The position numbers were made by a program, and so were the translations under genes. 64,000 bases of DNA from Niabella agricola (GTDB lineage Bacteria; Bacteroidota; Bacteroidia; Chitinophagales; Chitinophagaceae), in NCBI RefSeq assembly GCF_021538615.1, contig NZ_JAJHIZ010000003.1:1550001-1614000 (forward strand), in the 5' to 3' direction. Positions 33,430 through 42,373 of this stretch are shown piece by piece. Under the pieces are notes generated by a model. It ran no database searches. It had not been told where the DNA came from and saw only the letters and a list, made by a program, of their open reading frames with translations. The stretch's first letter is position 1. Every line of letters starts with the position of its first letter.

Positions 33430-34713
33430 TCAGGCATTGGACACATCTGATGTGGGCCCGGTGGCTATAGGCGTTGAAGATGGAATATGAAACCGCTCTC
33501 CTGTAAGCCGGGTCACTACCATGGCCGCCACGGTATTTCCTGTGGCATTGAGAACGGTGGCCAACGGATCTACAAGAGTGCCGATGATCATTACGGCCGG
33601 TATTGCCTCGGTGGGCAGGTGATAGGCCGAGATCATCAGCAACTCGCCGATATAGCCTCCATTCGGAATGCCGCCTTCCACCATACTGCATAATATGGTA
33701 ATGCCCAGCGCCAGCAACAGGTGCTGCGGATCAAAAAAATCCCATCCCAGCATCTGGAATACTACATAAATTTTTACAATGGCAGAGATCGATGAGCCGT
33801 TCTTATGCAAGGTTGTACCCAGCGGGATGACCACATTGGCAATGGAAGCCGGAATGCCAATGCGCTCGGCGGCAACCAGGTTAGCCGGCATAGTGGCCAG
33901 GCTGCTGCAGGTGCTTACAGCAGTAAGGGATGGAACGATATTGTTTTTCCAGAACAAGTGTATTCCCCGGGGACCATTGGCAGCAAATGCATACAGCGTA
34001 AAAAAAATAAAAAAGTACAGCACACTGGTTCCATAATACAACGCCATGGGTTTTGCATAAAAGCCAAACAACTGTGGCCCCAGGTCGGCTGCCTGGTAGG
34101 CAATATACGCACCCAGCCCTACCGGTGCCCCCTTCATGATCAGCAGCAGCAGGCTTTTCATCACTTCATTTGCCGCTACCAGAAATTCATAAAAAGGTTT
34201 GGCCACTGGTCCTGATTTACGGACAGCCGTACCCAGCAACAGCGAAAACACAAGCAATGCCAGCATGTTTTGCCGCGATAACAACTGGTAAAATTCCCCT
34301 ACTGTAAAAAAAGAAACCAGGCGCTCTCCCCAGGTTTTATGATCGCCCTCTCCGATGCCAATCCCCGGTTGCTGTGCCGTTGGGGATATTGATAACGGAA
34401 ACAGCCAGGCCATTAGTATCGTAAACAATGCAGCCAACACTACAAATACCAGGAAAGTGAGCGCCATCGTTCCCAATACTCGCCCCAGCCGGTTCTTTTG
34501 CTCAATAGCAGCAACGGATATGGCAATAGCAAAAAATACCAGGGGCACTACTGTGACAAAAAGCAGGTTTAGGAACACATCTCCCAGGGGCTTCAGAACA
34601 GCCACTGAACCCGGAAAGCAAACACCGATAACGCCTCCTGTAAGCATCCCACCCAATAATAGAATAATACCGGAATAGCTGTTCCATAATTGTTGCCTGG
34701 AAATTTTTGTCAT
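33430..34713 (-). CDS. Dicarboxylate/amino acid:cation symporter (DAACS family)
   Basis: 427-residue transporter of the GltP/DctA family in the inner membrane, with about eight helices and two re-entrant loops. Diagnostic motifs are the serine-rich hairpin TAVSTCSSLATMPANLVAAE, PLGTTLHKNGSSI in helix 7 and DPLATVLNATGNTVAAMVV in helix 8. It imports C4-dicarboxylates, glutamate or aspartate with H+ or Na+. The T-C-S-S hairpin departs from the strict S-S-S-S but keeps small residues. The gene is separated from the S66 pair by repeat R3 and from the protease gene by 141 bp. Confidence 0.93.
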   Translation of the reverse strand: MTKISRQQLWNSYSGIILLLGGMLTGGVIGVCFPGSVAVLKPLGDVFLNLLFVTVVPLVFFAIAISVAAIEQKNRLGRVLGTMALTFLVFVVLAALFTILMAWLFPLSISPTAQQPGIGIGEGDHKTWGERLVSFFTVGEFYQLLSRQNMLALLVFSLLLGTAVRKSGPVAKPFYEFLVAANEVMKSLLLLIMKGAPVGLGAYIAYQAADLGPQLFGFYAKPMALYYGTSVLYFFIFFTLYAFAANGPRGIHLFWKNNIVPSLTAVSTCSSLATMPANLVAAERIGIPASIANVVIPLGTTLHKNGSSISAIVKIYVVFQMLGWDFFDPQHLLLALGITILCSMVEGGIPNGGYIGELLMISAYHLPTEAIPAVMIIGTLVDPLATVLNATGNTVAAMVVTRLTGERFHIPSSTPIATGPTSDVSNA

Positions 34714-34854
34714 AATACGGGTCTCCGTCTATAAAAATAGAAAAAATCGCTGTTATTACCCTCTCTTCCGGAAGGCATCTAAAATTGACGGCGCCCGCAG
34801 TACACCGAGGTTGAATACGGGTCCCGGAATGTGAGCGGCCTGTTGTAATAATGC

Positions 34855-36198
34855 CTAGCGCTGCGCTGCGCGCGTTCTAAATTTCACCGTATAGGGTTTT
34901 AAAAAGAAGCCTTCCGCAGAAGCAAAATTCCGCTCACTCACCCGGATCTCATATTCCCGGCCGGGCCTGAGATCCAGCTGCAACGTAAAAGCGGTGCCAT
35001 CTGCAGAAAAGCCGGTAATGCCCGTCACAGGCCAGGTTTCTTTTCCTTTTTCACCAGGCGTAACGGAGTAACGTCTTTTATCCATTGGAGCCGAAAAAAG
35101 AATGTGTATTTCTTTAACCGCAGGGTCTACCAGGGTATCACCGTTTACAAAGGGTGCAGTTCCTGTTACCATGGGTCTTTTAGCCTCGTAGGCCTGAACC
35201 AGCTGCGTTTTATAAAGCGGCTCCTTAAAATATTGCGATTTTCGCAGAAAGGCTTCCACGGCAGCGGTATCCGAGTAATCCAGTTCTATGATCTCTCTTA
35301 ACGCCTGTTGTTTATTGACGGCTATTTTATAGTATTGTTTGCAGATTGTGTAGCCCATAAAATAACCGAGATCCGCTACCGTAGCCGCACTTGAGGCATT
35401 GTACAACCAGTTACCTGAGGCGGGGCTGAACATTTCAGTTTTAAACTGTGCTTTTAATTCGGTTTCGTGCGCTCTCCCGTAAACGATATAGTTATTCTGC
35501 AACAGCCGGCCCATTACCAGTTCTGTAACAAAATCGCAGGCACCCTCCATAATGCAATCTCCAAGCAGGTTTACGGCCTCGCCGCGTTGCTGCGTGTGTA
35601 CATATTCGTGCACGTTCAGCGATACGATATTGTCTAACCGCTGGCTCCGGAACACATCGGTCAGCCATTTCCATTTTTCCGGAAATTCAGACACGTCGGT
35701 CGACGGTCCCGCCGCTGCGATCTCTGTACCTACCAGTACCAGGTCATTCATAGTGGTGCCGCCGGAACGGAATCCGCCGATGGTGAAATACATTTTTGCG
35801 GGCCGTAGCTGCGGGTACAGGCGCTTAAATTTCTGGATGCTGGTTTCTATGTCGCCTGCCTTGGACTTTACCGTATTGGTGGCCGGCCGTATCGAATTCC
35901 AGAACCGGGGATAATTCCGGATCAGGCTTACCCATAGCGGCGCCGAGTAGTCGCGGGCCTTCATGAACGCAAGGAGGCCTTCGGTGCCCTTGTCGACATA
36001 CAGCGTCTGAACAAAATGAAGTTGTTTCAAACTGTCGGTCGTTGTGCGGCAACTGTCATAGGCCGTCCAGAAATGATCAATATCCTCGGTAAAGACCTTT
36101 TGCGCATTCGGTTGTGCAGCGGCGTTAAAAAGTAATAAGACGCAGCAACTCACCAGCACTATCCCTTTTTTTATATTTTGAATTTCGAACGGCATCAT
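34855..36198 (-). CDS. Exported zinc protease (DUF2268-like) with C-terminal Ig-like domain
   Basis: 447-residue exported protein; a hydrophobic signal at about 10-28 (KGIVLVSCCVLLLFNAAAQ) has an internal C-C but no good lipobox. The gluzincin motif H197-E198-Y-V-H201 is followed by a likely third ligand E218 in IMEGACDFVTEL, as in DUF2268/GldB-like proteins. Residues about 360-440 form an Ig-like beta domain (KEIHILFSAPMDKRRYS, EYEIRVSERNFAS). It probably cleaves peptides or acts structurally in the periplasm. A TATTTTTG box ends 4 nt before the first ATG, implying a near-leaderless transcript. Confidence 0.8.
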   Translation of the reverse strand: MMPFEIQNIKKGIVLVSCCVLLLFNAAAQPNAQKVFTEDIDHFWTAYDSCRTTTDSLKQLHFVQTLYVDKGTEGLLAFMKARDYSAPLWVSLIRNYPRFWNSIRPATNTVKSKAGDIETSIQKFKRLYPQLRPAKMYFTIGGFRSGGTTMNDLVLVGTEIAAAGPSTDVSEFPEKWKWLTDVFRSQRLDNIVSLNVHEYVHTQQRGEAVNLLGDCIMEGACDFVTELVMGRLLQNNYIVYGRAHETELKAQFKTEMFSPASGNWLYNASSAATVADLGYFMGYTICKQYYKIAVNKQQALREIIELDYSDTAAVEAFLRKSQYFKEPLYKTQLVQAYEAKRPMVTGTAPFVNGDTLVDPAVKEIHILFSAPMDKRRYSVTPGEKGKETWPVTGITGFSADGTAFTLQLDLRPGREYEIRVSERNFASAEGFFLKPYTVKFRTRAAQR

Positions 36199-36202
36199 TT
36201 TT

Positions 36203-36210
36203 CAAAAATA
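36203..36210 (-). promoter_or_regulatory. Promoter box immediately before the DUF2268 protease
   Basis: TATTTTTG on the minus strand, with 4 nt between its G and the ATG at 36198. Confidence 0.45.
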
Positions 36211-36253
36211 AGCAGAAATTATAGCCAACCGCTCATGTAAGCGGACCGAAGGG

Positions 36254-36283
36254 TTGGCTGGTTCAATAAAATCCGTATCTTTG
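36254..36283 (+). promoter_or_regulatory. Canonical Bacteroidota promoter of the ABC-F gene
   Basis: TTG (36254-36256), 19-nt spacer, TATCTTTG (36276-36283): a full match to the TTG-N19-TAnnTTTG pattern. Transcription would begin near 36289, leaving a leader of about 108 nt. Confidence 0.7.
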
Positions 36284-36312
36284 CCACTCACCTATAATCA
36301 TCTAACAAACAC

Positions 36313-36397
36313 ATGTAATCGATTCTTTCTTTTAAGATCATAAGAACGGGCACTCCCGGGGGAGCCGCCGAATTACTCCATCCTTAAAGAAAGAAAC
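36313..36397 (+). promoter_or_regulatory. Candidate translational attenuator in the ABC-F leader
   Basis: The leader holds an ATG-TAA start-stop (36313-36318), a pyrimidine arm TTCTTTCTTTTAAG (36323-36336) and its near complement CTTAAAGAAAGAA (36383-36395) ending 2 nt before the ATG at 36398, so the stem would bury the ribosome site. A GC-rich hairpin (GGCACTCCC / GGGAGCC) lies inside the loop. The layout resembles antibiotic-responsive leaders of ABC-F resistance genes. Confidence 0.45.
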
Positions 36398-37990
36398 ATG
36401 TTGACGCTTCATAACCTATCCTACGTCCACCCGGACAAAGAGCCATTATTCAGCAATATTCATCTCACGGTAAACAGGGGCGATAAAATCGCTTTAACCG
36501 GTAACAATGGTGCGGGTAAATCGACCCTGCTACGGGTGATCGCCGGCCTGCTGCCACCATCGGGCGGACATATTTATGCCGATGTTACGCCTTACTATGT
36601 TCCGCAGGCGTTCGGACAATATGATCATTACACCATGGCACAGGCCCTGGGCATTGAAAAAAAATGGGCCGCCCTGCGGGAGATCCTCAATGGCAACACG
36701 TCAGAAGCATATTTTACCGCGCTTGATGATGACTGGACGATTGAGGAGCGAAGCCGTGAAGCGTTACAGCAATGGCAACTGGACGAACCGGATCTTTCCC
36801 GGCAGCTATCTACGCTGAGCGGCGGTCAAAAGACCAAACTGTTCCTGGCCGGAATGACCATTCACCGTTCCGGCATCCTGTTGCTCGACGAGCCCAGCAA
36901 TCACCTTGATATTGCCGGCAGGCAGCAGTTATATCAATTTATTGAATCTGCTCCCGCCACCATCATCCTGGTGAGTCATGACCGGAAGCTCCTGAACCGT
37001 TTAGATACCGTATGTGAGCTGGACAAACGTGGCCTGACCGTTTATGGCGGTAACTACGACTTTTATACCACTCAGAAACAAGCCGAACAACAGGCCCTGA
37101 GCCAGGATATACAAAGCAAGGAAAAAGCGCTCCGTAAGGCAAAAGAGAAAGAGCGTGAGACCCTGGAACGCCAGCAAAAACTGGATGCTCGGGGAAAAGG
37201 AAAACAGGAAAAAGCCGGTGTGGCCCGCATTATGATGAATACGCTCCGGAATAGTGCAGAGCAAAGCACCTCAAAACTCAAACAGGTACATGCCGAAAAG
37301 ATCGGCGGCATCTCGCAGGAATTGCAGGAACTGCGTGCGGCATTACCAGATATTGACAAAATGAAATTTGGCTTTGAGCATGCCACACTGCATAAGGGGA
37401 AGGTGCTCTTTTCCGCTGAGGGAATTAACTACAGCTATGGATCGCATCCGCTGTGGAAGGAACCACTGACCCTCCAGATCAGCAGCGGGGAACGGATCGC
37501 GCTAAAAGGACTGAACGGGTCCGGCAAAACCACGCTGATCCGGCTGATTACCGGTGCTATTGCACCCACTACGGGCACCATTCACAGAATCGACATTTCA
37601 TCCGTTTATATCGACCAGGACTATGCTCTTGTTCACAACGATCGCAGCGTTTACGAGCAGGCACAGCAGTTTAACACCGGCGACTTGCAGGAGCACGAGA
37701 TTAAGATCCGGCTCAGCAGGTTCCTGTTTACCTCCGAATACTGGACTAAACCTTGCAACCAGCTAAGCGGCGGGGAACGGATGCGGCTTCTGCTTTGTTG
37801 TCTTACCATCAGCAGCCAGGCCCCGGATATCATTATCCTGGATGAGCCAACGAATAACCTGGATTTACAAAATATCGGGATCCTGACCGCCGCCGTGAAT
37901 GCCTACCAGGGCACGTTGATTGTTGTGTCGCATGATGAGGATTTCCTGGAACAGGTTCATATTGAACGGTCAATATGGCTAGTCTCCTGA
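36398..37990 (+). CDS. ABC-F family ATPase (ribosome-associated)
   Basis: 530 residues with two ABC ATPase domains and no membrane segment. Domain 1: Walker A GNNGAGKST, signature LSGGQ, Walker B LLLDEPSNHLD. A charged coiled linker of about 80 residues follows (residues about 235-305, KEKERETLERQQKLDARGKG). Domain 2: GLNGSGKTT, LSGGERMRLL and IIILDEPTNNLD. ABC-F proteins bind the ribosomal E site; some protect from antibiotics, others are housekeeping factors. The long linker and structured leader make a resistance-type role possible. The stop overlaps the convergent tautomerase gene by 12 bp. Confidence 0.92.
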   Translation: MLTLHNLSYVHPDKEPLFSNIHLTVNRGDKIALTGNNGAGKSTLLRVIAGLLPPSGGHIYADVTPYYVPQAFGQYDHYTMAQALGIEKKWAALREILNGNTSEAYFTALDDDWTIEERSREALQQWQLDEPDLSRQLSTLSGGQKTKLFLAGMTIHRSGILLLDEPSNHLDIAGRQQLYQFIESAPATIILVSHDRKLLNRLDTVCELDKRGLTVYGGNYDFYTTQKQAEQQALSQDIQSKEKALRKAKEKERETLERQQKLDARGKGKQEKAGVARIMMNTLRNSAEQSTSKLKQVHAEKIGGISQELQELRAALPDIDKMKFGFEHATLHKGKVLFSAEGINYSYGSHPLWKEPLTLQISSGERIALKGLNGSGKTTLIRLITGAIAPTTGTIHRIDISSVYIDQDYALVHNDRSVYEQAQQFNTGDLQEHEIKIRLSRFLFTSEYWTKPCNQLSGGERMRLLLCCLTISSQAPDIIILDEPTNNLDLQNIGILTAAVNAYQGTLIVVSHDEDFLEQVHIERSIWLVS

Positions 37991-38191
37991 AACGGCTTCC
38001 CTCTTACGGAAATCGGAGGTCAGCATTCCTGAAAATCCCCAGTTGTCTGATTCAATTTCCTGGATCACGATGTGAATGTGTTCCGGCTTTTTTCCCAAAA
38101 CAAGGACCAGGGTTTGGGTAAACTGTTGTACGATCTGTTCTTTCTGAGCACGGGAAATACCCGGTGTAACCTGTAAATTGATATATGGCAT
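37979..38191 (-). CDS. 4-oxalocrotonate tautomerase family protein
   Basis: 70-residue tautomerase. After Met removal the catalytic Pro1 is N-terminal (MPYINLQVTPGISRAQKEQI), followed by the family strand-helix (VQQFTQTLVLVLGKKPEHIH, IVIQEIESDNWGFSG). These enzymes interconvert enol and keto acids or dehalogenate small acids; the substrate is unknown. It is a few residues longer than the canonical 62. Its 3' end overlaps the end of the ABC-F gene tail to tail by 12 bp, an arrangement that can give antisense interference. Confidence 0.88.
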   Translation of the reverse strand: MPYINLQVTPGISRAQKEQIVQQFTQTLVLVLGKKPEHIHIVIQEIESDNWGFSGMLTSDFRKREAVSGD

Positions 38192-38244
38192 AATAAAAAT
38201 GATACATCCTGCAGCCTCGGCTTTAAAACGGCTTACTCAAAATA

Positions 38245-38673
38245 TTAAATGATCTCCCAATCTTCGATCTCCCCCGGTACTACCTCAAACAACCGGTTCA
38301 CCTCAATATTCCTGCAGTTTTGAAGCTGTTTGAACTTTTGAGGATCTCTCGTTTCCAACTTTTTCAGCAAGTGCCGGAACTCATAGTTCAGTTGCCCCTC
38401 CTGCACCCTGATCCGGACCCCCGGGGATGTACGGCCAATCTTTGTTTGATCGAACCGATACCCTCTGCTTAATGCTTCTTCGTATATGGTTATGAGATAC
38501 GCGTTGATGGCTGCTACGGGTTGCTTCAGGGCTTTAAAGCGGTTTAACTGCGGATGATTTTTGTATCCTACCGTCCGGCCTTCCAGTACATGTTTGGCAA
38601 GAAGTGTTTCCCGCCACAATGCCACTATTCCTTTTGCATCCAGGTACTTTGGATGTAATGACCAGATCCGCAT
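38245..38673 (-). CDS. Pyrimidine dimer DNA glycosylase-like protein
   Basis: 142-residue protein. The opening MRIWSLHPKYLDAKGIVALW then RETLLAKHVL is characteristic of the pyrimidine-dimer glycosylase / endonuclease V-type family, with GYKNHPQLNRFK shortly after. T4 enzyme relatives excise UV-induced dimers with an N-terminal residue and a Glu; the Glu in WRETLLA is a candidate here. The chromosomal bacterial branch is less studied, and lesion specificity is inferred. It lies 53 bp from the tautomerase gene on the same strand, without an evident functional link. Confidence 0.8.
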   Translation of the reverse strand: MRIWSLHPKYLDAKGIVALWRETLLAKHVLEGRTVGYKNHPQLNRFKALKQPVAAINAYLITIYEEALSRGYRFDQTKIGRTSPGVRIRVQEGQLNYEFRHLLKKLETRDPQKFKQLQNCRNIEVNRLFEVVPGEIEDWEII

Positions 38674-38857
38674 ATTTCTATGATTTAAATTCCCCGCAGG
38701 CCGGTAAAACCAGGCAGTTCCGGCAAATATAAATTAAGGCCGGTTCCTGCTACTCCCAAATGCATTGGTTTTTTTATGGAAACCGCGTTGCGTTGAGTGG
38801 CCTTAAAAAATTATTTAATTTATTAATAAAAACATTATTTATATATGAAAATTTTCG

Positions 38858-38922
38858 TACCTTTATACCAGTGTTTTTCATAGGTTAGCAACGGCCAGCT
38901 CTTTTTAGGGCAGGCCTTTTTT
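38858..38922 (+). ncRNA. Candidate small RNA with own promoter box and terminator
   Basis: In a gene-free gap, TACCTTTA (38858-38865, one base off TAnnTTTG) is followed by about 50 nt and a terminator-type hairpin GGCCAGCTC-TTTTTA-GGGCAGGCC (one mismatch, one wobble) with a T-run ending at 38922. No plus-strand gene lies upstream for this terminator to serve, so a short independent transcript is the simplest reading. Confidence 0.4.
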
Positions 38923-38956
38923 ATATTCAGCTGATTTTCAGGTCGTTGATTTACCC

Positions 38957-39292
38957 TCATCCTTCCTTTTTATTTTTCTGTTTGAGGATTTCGTTATAAG
39001 CAGCCAGCAGCGCTTCGGTTACCAGTTCGATAGCCACACCATCCAGTTCGAATGTTGTAGCACCTTTCTCGCCCCATTTGTTGGGCACCGGATAGATATA
39101 TTTTGCATCCATTTGGCAAAAGAGTGCCTGCTCTTCCCTGTTTAAAAAAATATTGGCGGTGTTATTTTTGTCAAGATATGTTGCAAACATCCGTTTGCCA
39201 ATTACTTTAAAGCCGGTACGATCGAAATGCGGCCGGGCTTCCGTTCCCGGAAAAGAAAGAGCCAGGTTTGCAAATGCTTTTTCCGTTATCAT
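38957..39292 (-). CDS. MmcQ/YjbR family protein
   Basis: 111-residue protein of the MmcQ/YjbR (cyaY-like fold) family. It starts MITEKAFANLALSFPGTEAR, with PHFDRTGFKVIGKRMFATYL and NIFLNREEQALFCQMDAKYI as family phrases. The upstream extension of the frame to 39478 is not family sequence and was dropped. Homologues have a double-wing DNA-binding-like fold, but DNA binding is mostly by annotation. The gene stands alone, divergent from the outer-membrane protein gene. Confidence 0.88.
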   Translation of the reverse strand: MITEKAFANLALSFPGTEARPHFDRTGFKVIGKRMFATYLDKNNTANIFLNREEQALFCQMDAKYIYPVPNKWGEKGATTFELDGVAIELVTEALLAAYNEILKQKNKKEG

Positions 39293-39580
39293 TATATATT
39301 TTTTATAGTTCCATTTACCGGTGCCTGGGTCAGCTGTATCATACAGCGTATGTCTTCGCCACACGATCGATATTGAAAATACAAAACTTTTTCTGCTTAT
39401 GGCCGGTGCAATGAATTCCGGAGAGGGCGTTAATGATCCGCTGATGCGCACAGGTGCTCCCGTACCGGTTTGTACCAACGGTACCGGCCATTTTACGCAT
39501 GGTTCCTCCGGTCCGATACGGGCTTTTCATTATATTTACCGTTCTTTTTGATCCATACTATTAAATACGTTCTTTTAACA

Positions 39581-42025
39581 ATGAAAAAATATTCCGGCCT
39601 GCTGCTGGCTCTTGGTTTTTATCTTCAGTCCGATGCACAACAGGTTACCATTTCGGGGGTCGTAGCGGATAGTGCCACACATGCCCCGCTGGAAGCGGCC
39701 TCCGTCATTTCATACCACAACAACCAGGCAGGTCCTGCCGTTGCTTCTCAAAACAACGGCCGCTTTACAATCCGTATTCCATCCGGTGAACATGCCACCC
39801 TGCTGGTATCCCACAATGGCTACCAGGCCAGGAAACTTGAGCTGTCTTCCTCACCGGCCCAAATACCAGATACCATTTACCTGCAACCCGTTACCACATC
39901 CCTGGAAGCAGTCATCGTACGGGGGAAGAAGCCCCCGGTATCTTTTAAGGTAGACCGCCAGGTGTACCATGCCGGGCAATTCGGTAACGCCGCTTCCGGA
40001 ACGGGAGTAGACGTCATCCGGAACCTACCCTCCGTTTCCGTAAATGCGCTTGGAGAAATCAGTTTCAGGGGCTCTTCCAGCTTTTTGGTACTGATCAATG
40101 GCAAACCCGCGCAGGGTGACCCGGCAACCGTATTGAGCCAGCTGCCCGCCGCCGCCATCGAAAATATCGAAGTCATTACCAGTCCTTCCGCCGCCTATGA
40201 TGCCGATGGCAAAGCCGGCATCATCAACGTGGTGACTAAAACGGGAGTTGAGGATGGGTGGATGCTGCAATCCAGCCTGATGTACGGTATGCCTCCTGTT
40301 AATGATTTTGACAATGCGCATCATCCGCAACGGTTTGGAGCCGATATCAGCGCCGGCTACCGCAAAAACAAATGGGATATCAGCGGCGGACTGAACTATC
40401 TGCGGAATGATATTGCAGGCTACCGCGAAGGAGATGTATACACCCTCCGCGACGGCATTAAAACCGCGTTTCCGTCAAACGGAGAACGGAGCTTTAAACG
40501 CTATAATTACGGAGGCCGGTTTGCCGCCAGTTACCAGGCAAATGCCCGTAACCTCATTAGTGCCGGGTTTTATATGGGTAAGAAATTCCAGTCGCGGGAG
40601 GCCGACTTGCTCTACCACAATTATCGCCAACAGGTGCAAACCGGTGAAGTATTTGCCCCCTTTACTTATTATAATGCCAATACCCAGGAAAAAGAAGGCC
40701 TGTTCAGCCTTGCAAACCTGGATTACACCCATCACTTCAGTAAAACCTCCGGCATTACGGTTTCTGCGCTCTATGAGCATGCCGGCCTGTCGGGCAATAC
40801 CTATAACAGGAACCTTTACTATCCCAACACCTCCGATACCCTGCAGTTTACACATAACCCCAATAGTAATCCGCTGAACGCCTTCCGCATCAAAGCAGAT
40901 TATACACAAAAAATAGGCGCACAGCATACCCTTCAGGGAGGGTATCAGCTCCGGTACGACCTGCAGGACGGCACTTTTACCTATTACACAAAAATCCTTG
41001 GAACGCCAGATTATGCGATCGATCCCGAGTTTACCAGTCGTGTTAAAACCGTTAACCGCATTCATGCAGGATACGTGCAGTTAAACGGACAGGCCCGGAA
41101 ATTGAATTATAACCTGGGCGCCCGGCTGGAATACTCTGAACGGGATCTGGACTTTTCCAAAGACGAGGCAAAGCAACAGCTGGTGCTGAATAATTTCTTT
41201 CCGGCCGCACAGTTCCGGTATACACTTACGGATCACGCTACATTAAAAGCAGGTTATAACCGCAGGATCAAGCGTACCAACAACTACGAGCTCAATCCGT
41301 TTCCGGAGCGGGAGCATTCTGAAACACTGGAACAGGGTGATCCGCACTTATTGCCGGAGCTAACGGGCACTTATGAACTGGGATGGGAACAAAAACTAGG
41401 GTCCGGGTCCTTTTTCCTGACCCTGTACCACCAGCGGATCCTGAACCCCATCCAGCGGGTGAATAAAGTATATAACGATTCCATCCTTAACCGGGTATTT
41501 ACCAATGCCGGAAAAGCTTTTCAAACCGGGCTGGAAACCAATCTCAGTATTACCGTTACGCCCTGGTGGCAGTGCGTATTGGGCGGCAATCTGTACAAAT
41601 ACAAAATTGCTGGTGAAATTTTTAACGGTACCCTGCCGGTTTCCAACAGCAGCTGGGTATACGCAGTCAATACCAGTCAAAACGTTACGCTTCCGGCCGA
41701 CTGGCTGCTGCAGTTAAGCGTGAACTATCTTTCTGAACGCGTAACTGCGCAGGGCGAAGACAGCCGTTTTTTAACTCCCCATTTTACAGTCAAAAAAACA
41801 ACAAAAGATAAACGATGGTATTTCCAGATGCAATGGCTGAATATCGACGCCGGAATGAAGGAATCGAACCGTCAGCGCATCACTACCTACGGTGCGAATT
41901 TTTATACGACCACCAATTATATTTACGAACCCGACCAGTTCCAGCTCTCTGTAGGCTTTAATCTTTCCCGCCGTAACCGGAAGATTAATCTGCCTCAAAG
42001 TGAAATGGGTGAGAAAGAGTTTTAG
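39581..42025 (+). CDS. Outer-membrane beta-barrel protein with CarboxypepD_reg and plug domains
   Basis: 814 residues starting MKKYSGLLLALGFYLQSDAQ, a signal peptide. A carboxypeptidase-regulatory-like beta domain (about 20-105, TISGVVADSATHAPLEAASV) is followed by a TonB-receptor-like plug (VDVIRNLPSVSVNALGEISF, LINGKPAQGDPATVLSQLPA, IENIEVITSPSAAYDADGKA). A barrel of about 600 residues ends in the aromatic F typical of outer-membrane proteins (EMGEKEF). This matches the OMP_b-brl_3 branch rather than SusC, and no SusD partner is present. Substrate unknown. The 39470 extension upstream was rejected because it precedes the signal peptide. Confidence 0.9.
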   Translation: MKKYSGLLLALGFYLQSDAQQVTISGVVADSATHAPLEAASVISYHNNQAGPAVASQNNGRFTIRIPSGEHATLLVSHNGYQARKLELSSSPAQIPDTIYLQPVTTSLEAVIVRGKKPPVSFKVDRQVYHAGQFGNAASGTGVDVIRNLPSVSVNALGEISFRGSSSFLVLINGKPAQGDPATVLSQLPAAAIENIEVITSPSAAYDADGKAGIINVVTKTGVEDGWMLQSSLMYGMPPVNDFDNAHHPQRFGADISAGYRKNKWDISGGLNYLRNDIAGYREGDVYTLRDGIKTAFPSNGERSFKRYNYGGRFAASYQANARNLISAGFYMGKKFQSREADLLYHNYRQQVQTGEVFAPFTYYNANTQEKEGLFSLANLDYTHHFSKTSGITVSALYEHAGLSGNTYNRNLYYPNTSDTLQFTHNPNSNPLNAFRIKADYTQKIGAQHTLQGGYQLRYDLQDGTFTYYTKILGTPDYAIDPEFTSRVKTVNRIHAGYVQLNGQARKLNYNLGARLEYSERDLDFSKDEAKQQLVLNNFFPAAQFRYTLTDHATLKAGYNRRIKRTNNYELNPFPEREHSETLEQGDPHLLPELTGTYELGWEQKLGSGSFFLTLYHQRILNPIQRVNKVYNDSILNRVFTNAGKAFQTGLETNLSITVTPWWQCVLGGNLYKYKIAGEIFNGTLPVSNSSWVYAVNTSQNVTLPADWLLQLSVNYLSERVTAQGEDSRFLTPHFTVKKTTKDKRWYFQMQWLNIDAGMKESNRQRITTYGANFYTTTNYIYEPDQFQLSVGFNLSRRNRKINLPQSEMGEKEF

Positions 42026-42373
42026 CGGCAGCGCACGGGGCGGCATCCATCCACCTCCGTCATGTCGCCGGATCGACCGGGATTGTTTCGGTATCTGTGC
42101 AAGACTACGTGGATGTTAACCCATGCTTGTTATGGCTACATCGATTCGGCCGCTTGTAAAAAAACTTTTGATATCCGGATTGAACCCGGCGCTAAGGCGA
42201 ATCTTTGGGATTTCTTTAGCATGTAATATGAAGGCAGTCTGTCAACGGATACAAAACCCGCCCACTGCAGGCCGGCCGTTCGGTCCGGCAATTTATAAAC
42301 AGACTTTGAAGCTGTTCGTATGGCCAATAAAATAAACTAACTTGCACTTTATTTTTTTAAAACCCGTTTCATT
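42026..42373. other. Intergenic region, possible decayed frame
   Basis: About 350 bp before queA. A 38-codon frame from 42113 (contains YGYIDSAACKKTFDIRIEPG) ends at a stop, and the sequence after it stays protein-like in the same frame for about 50 codons broken by stops. This could be the remains of a small gene. The AT-rich 42318-42373 part is the probable queA promoter region. Confidence 0.3.

Noticed and set aside
39292..39478. N-terminal extension of the MmcQ/YjbR frame
   Set aside because: The extension is not family sequence; the conserved protein begins at the Met encoded at 39292.
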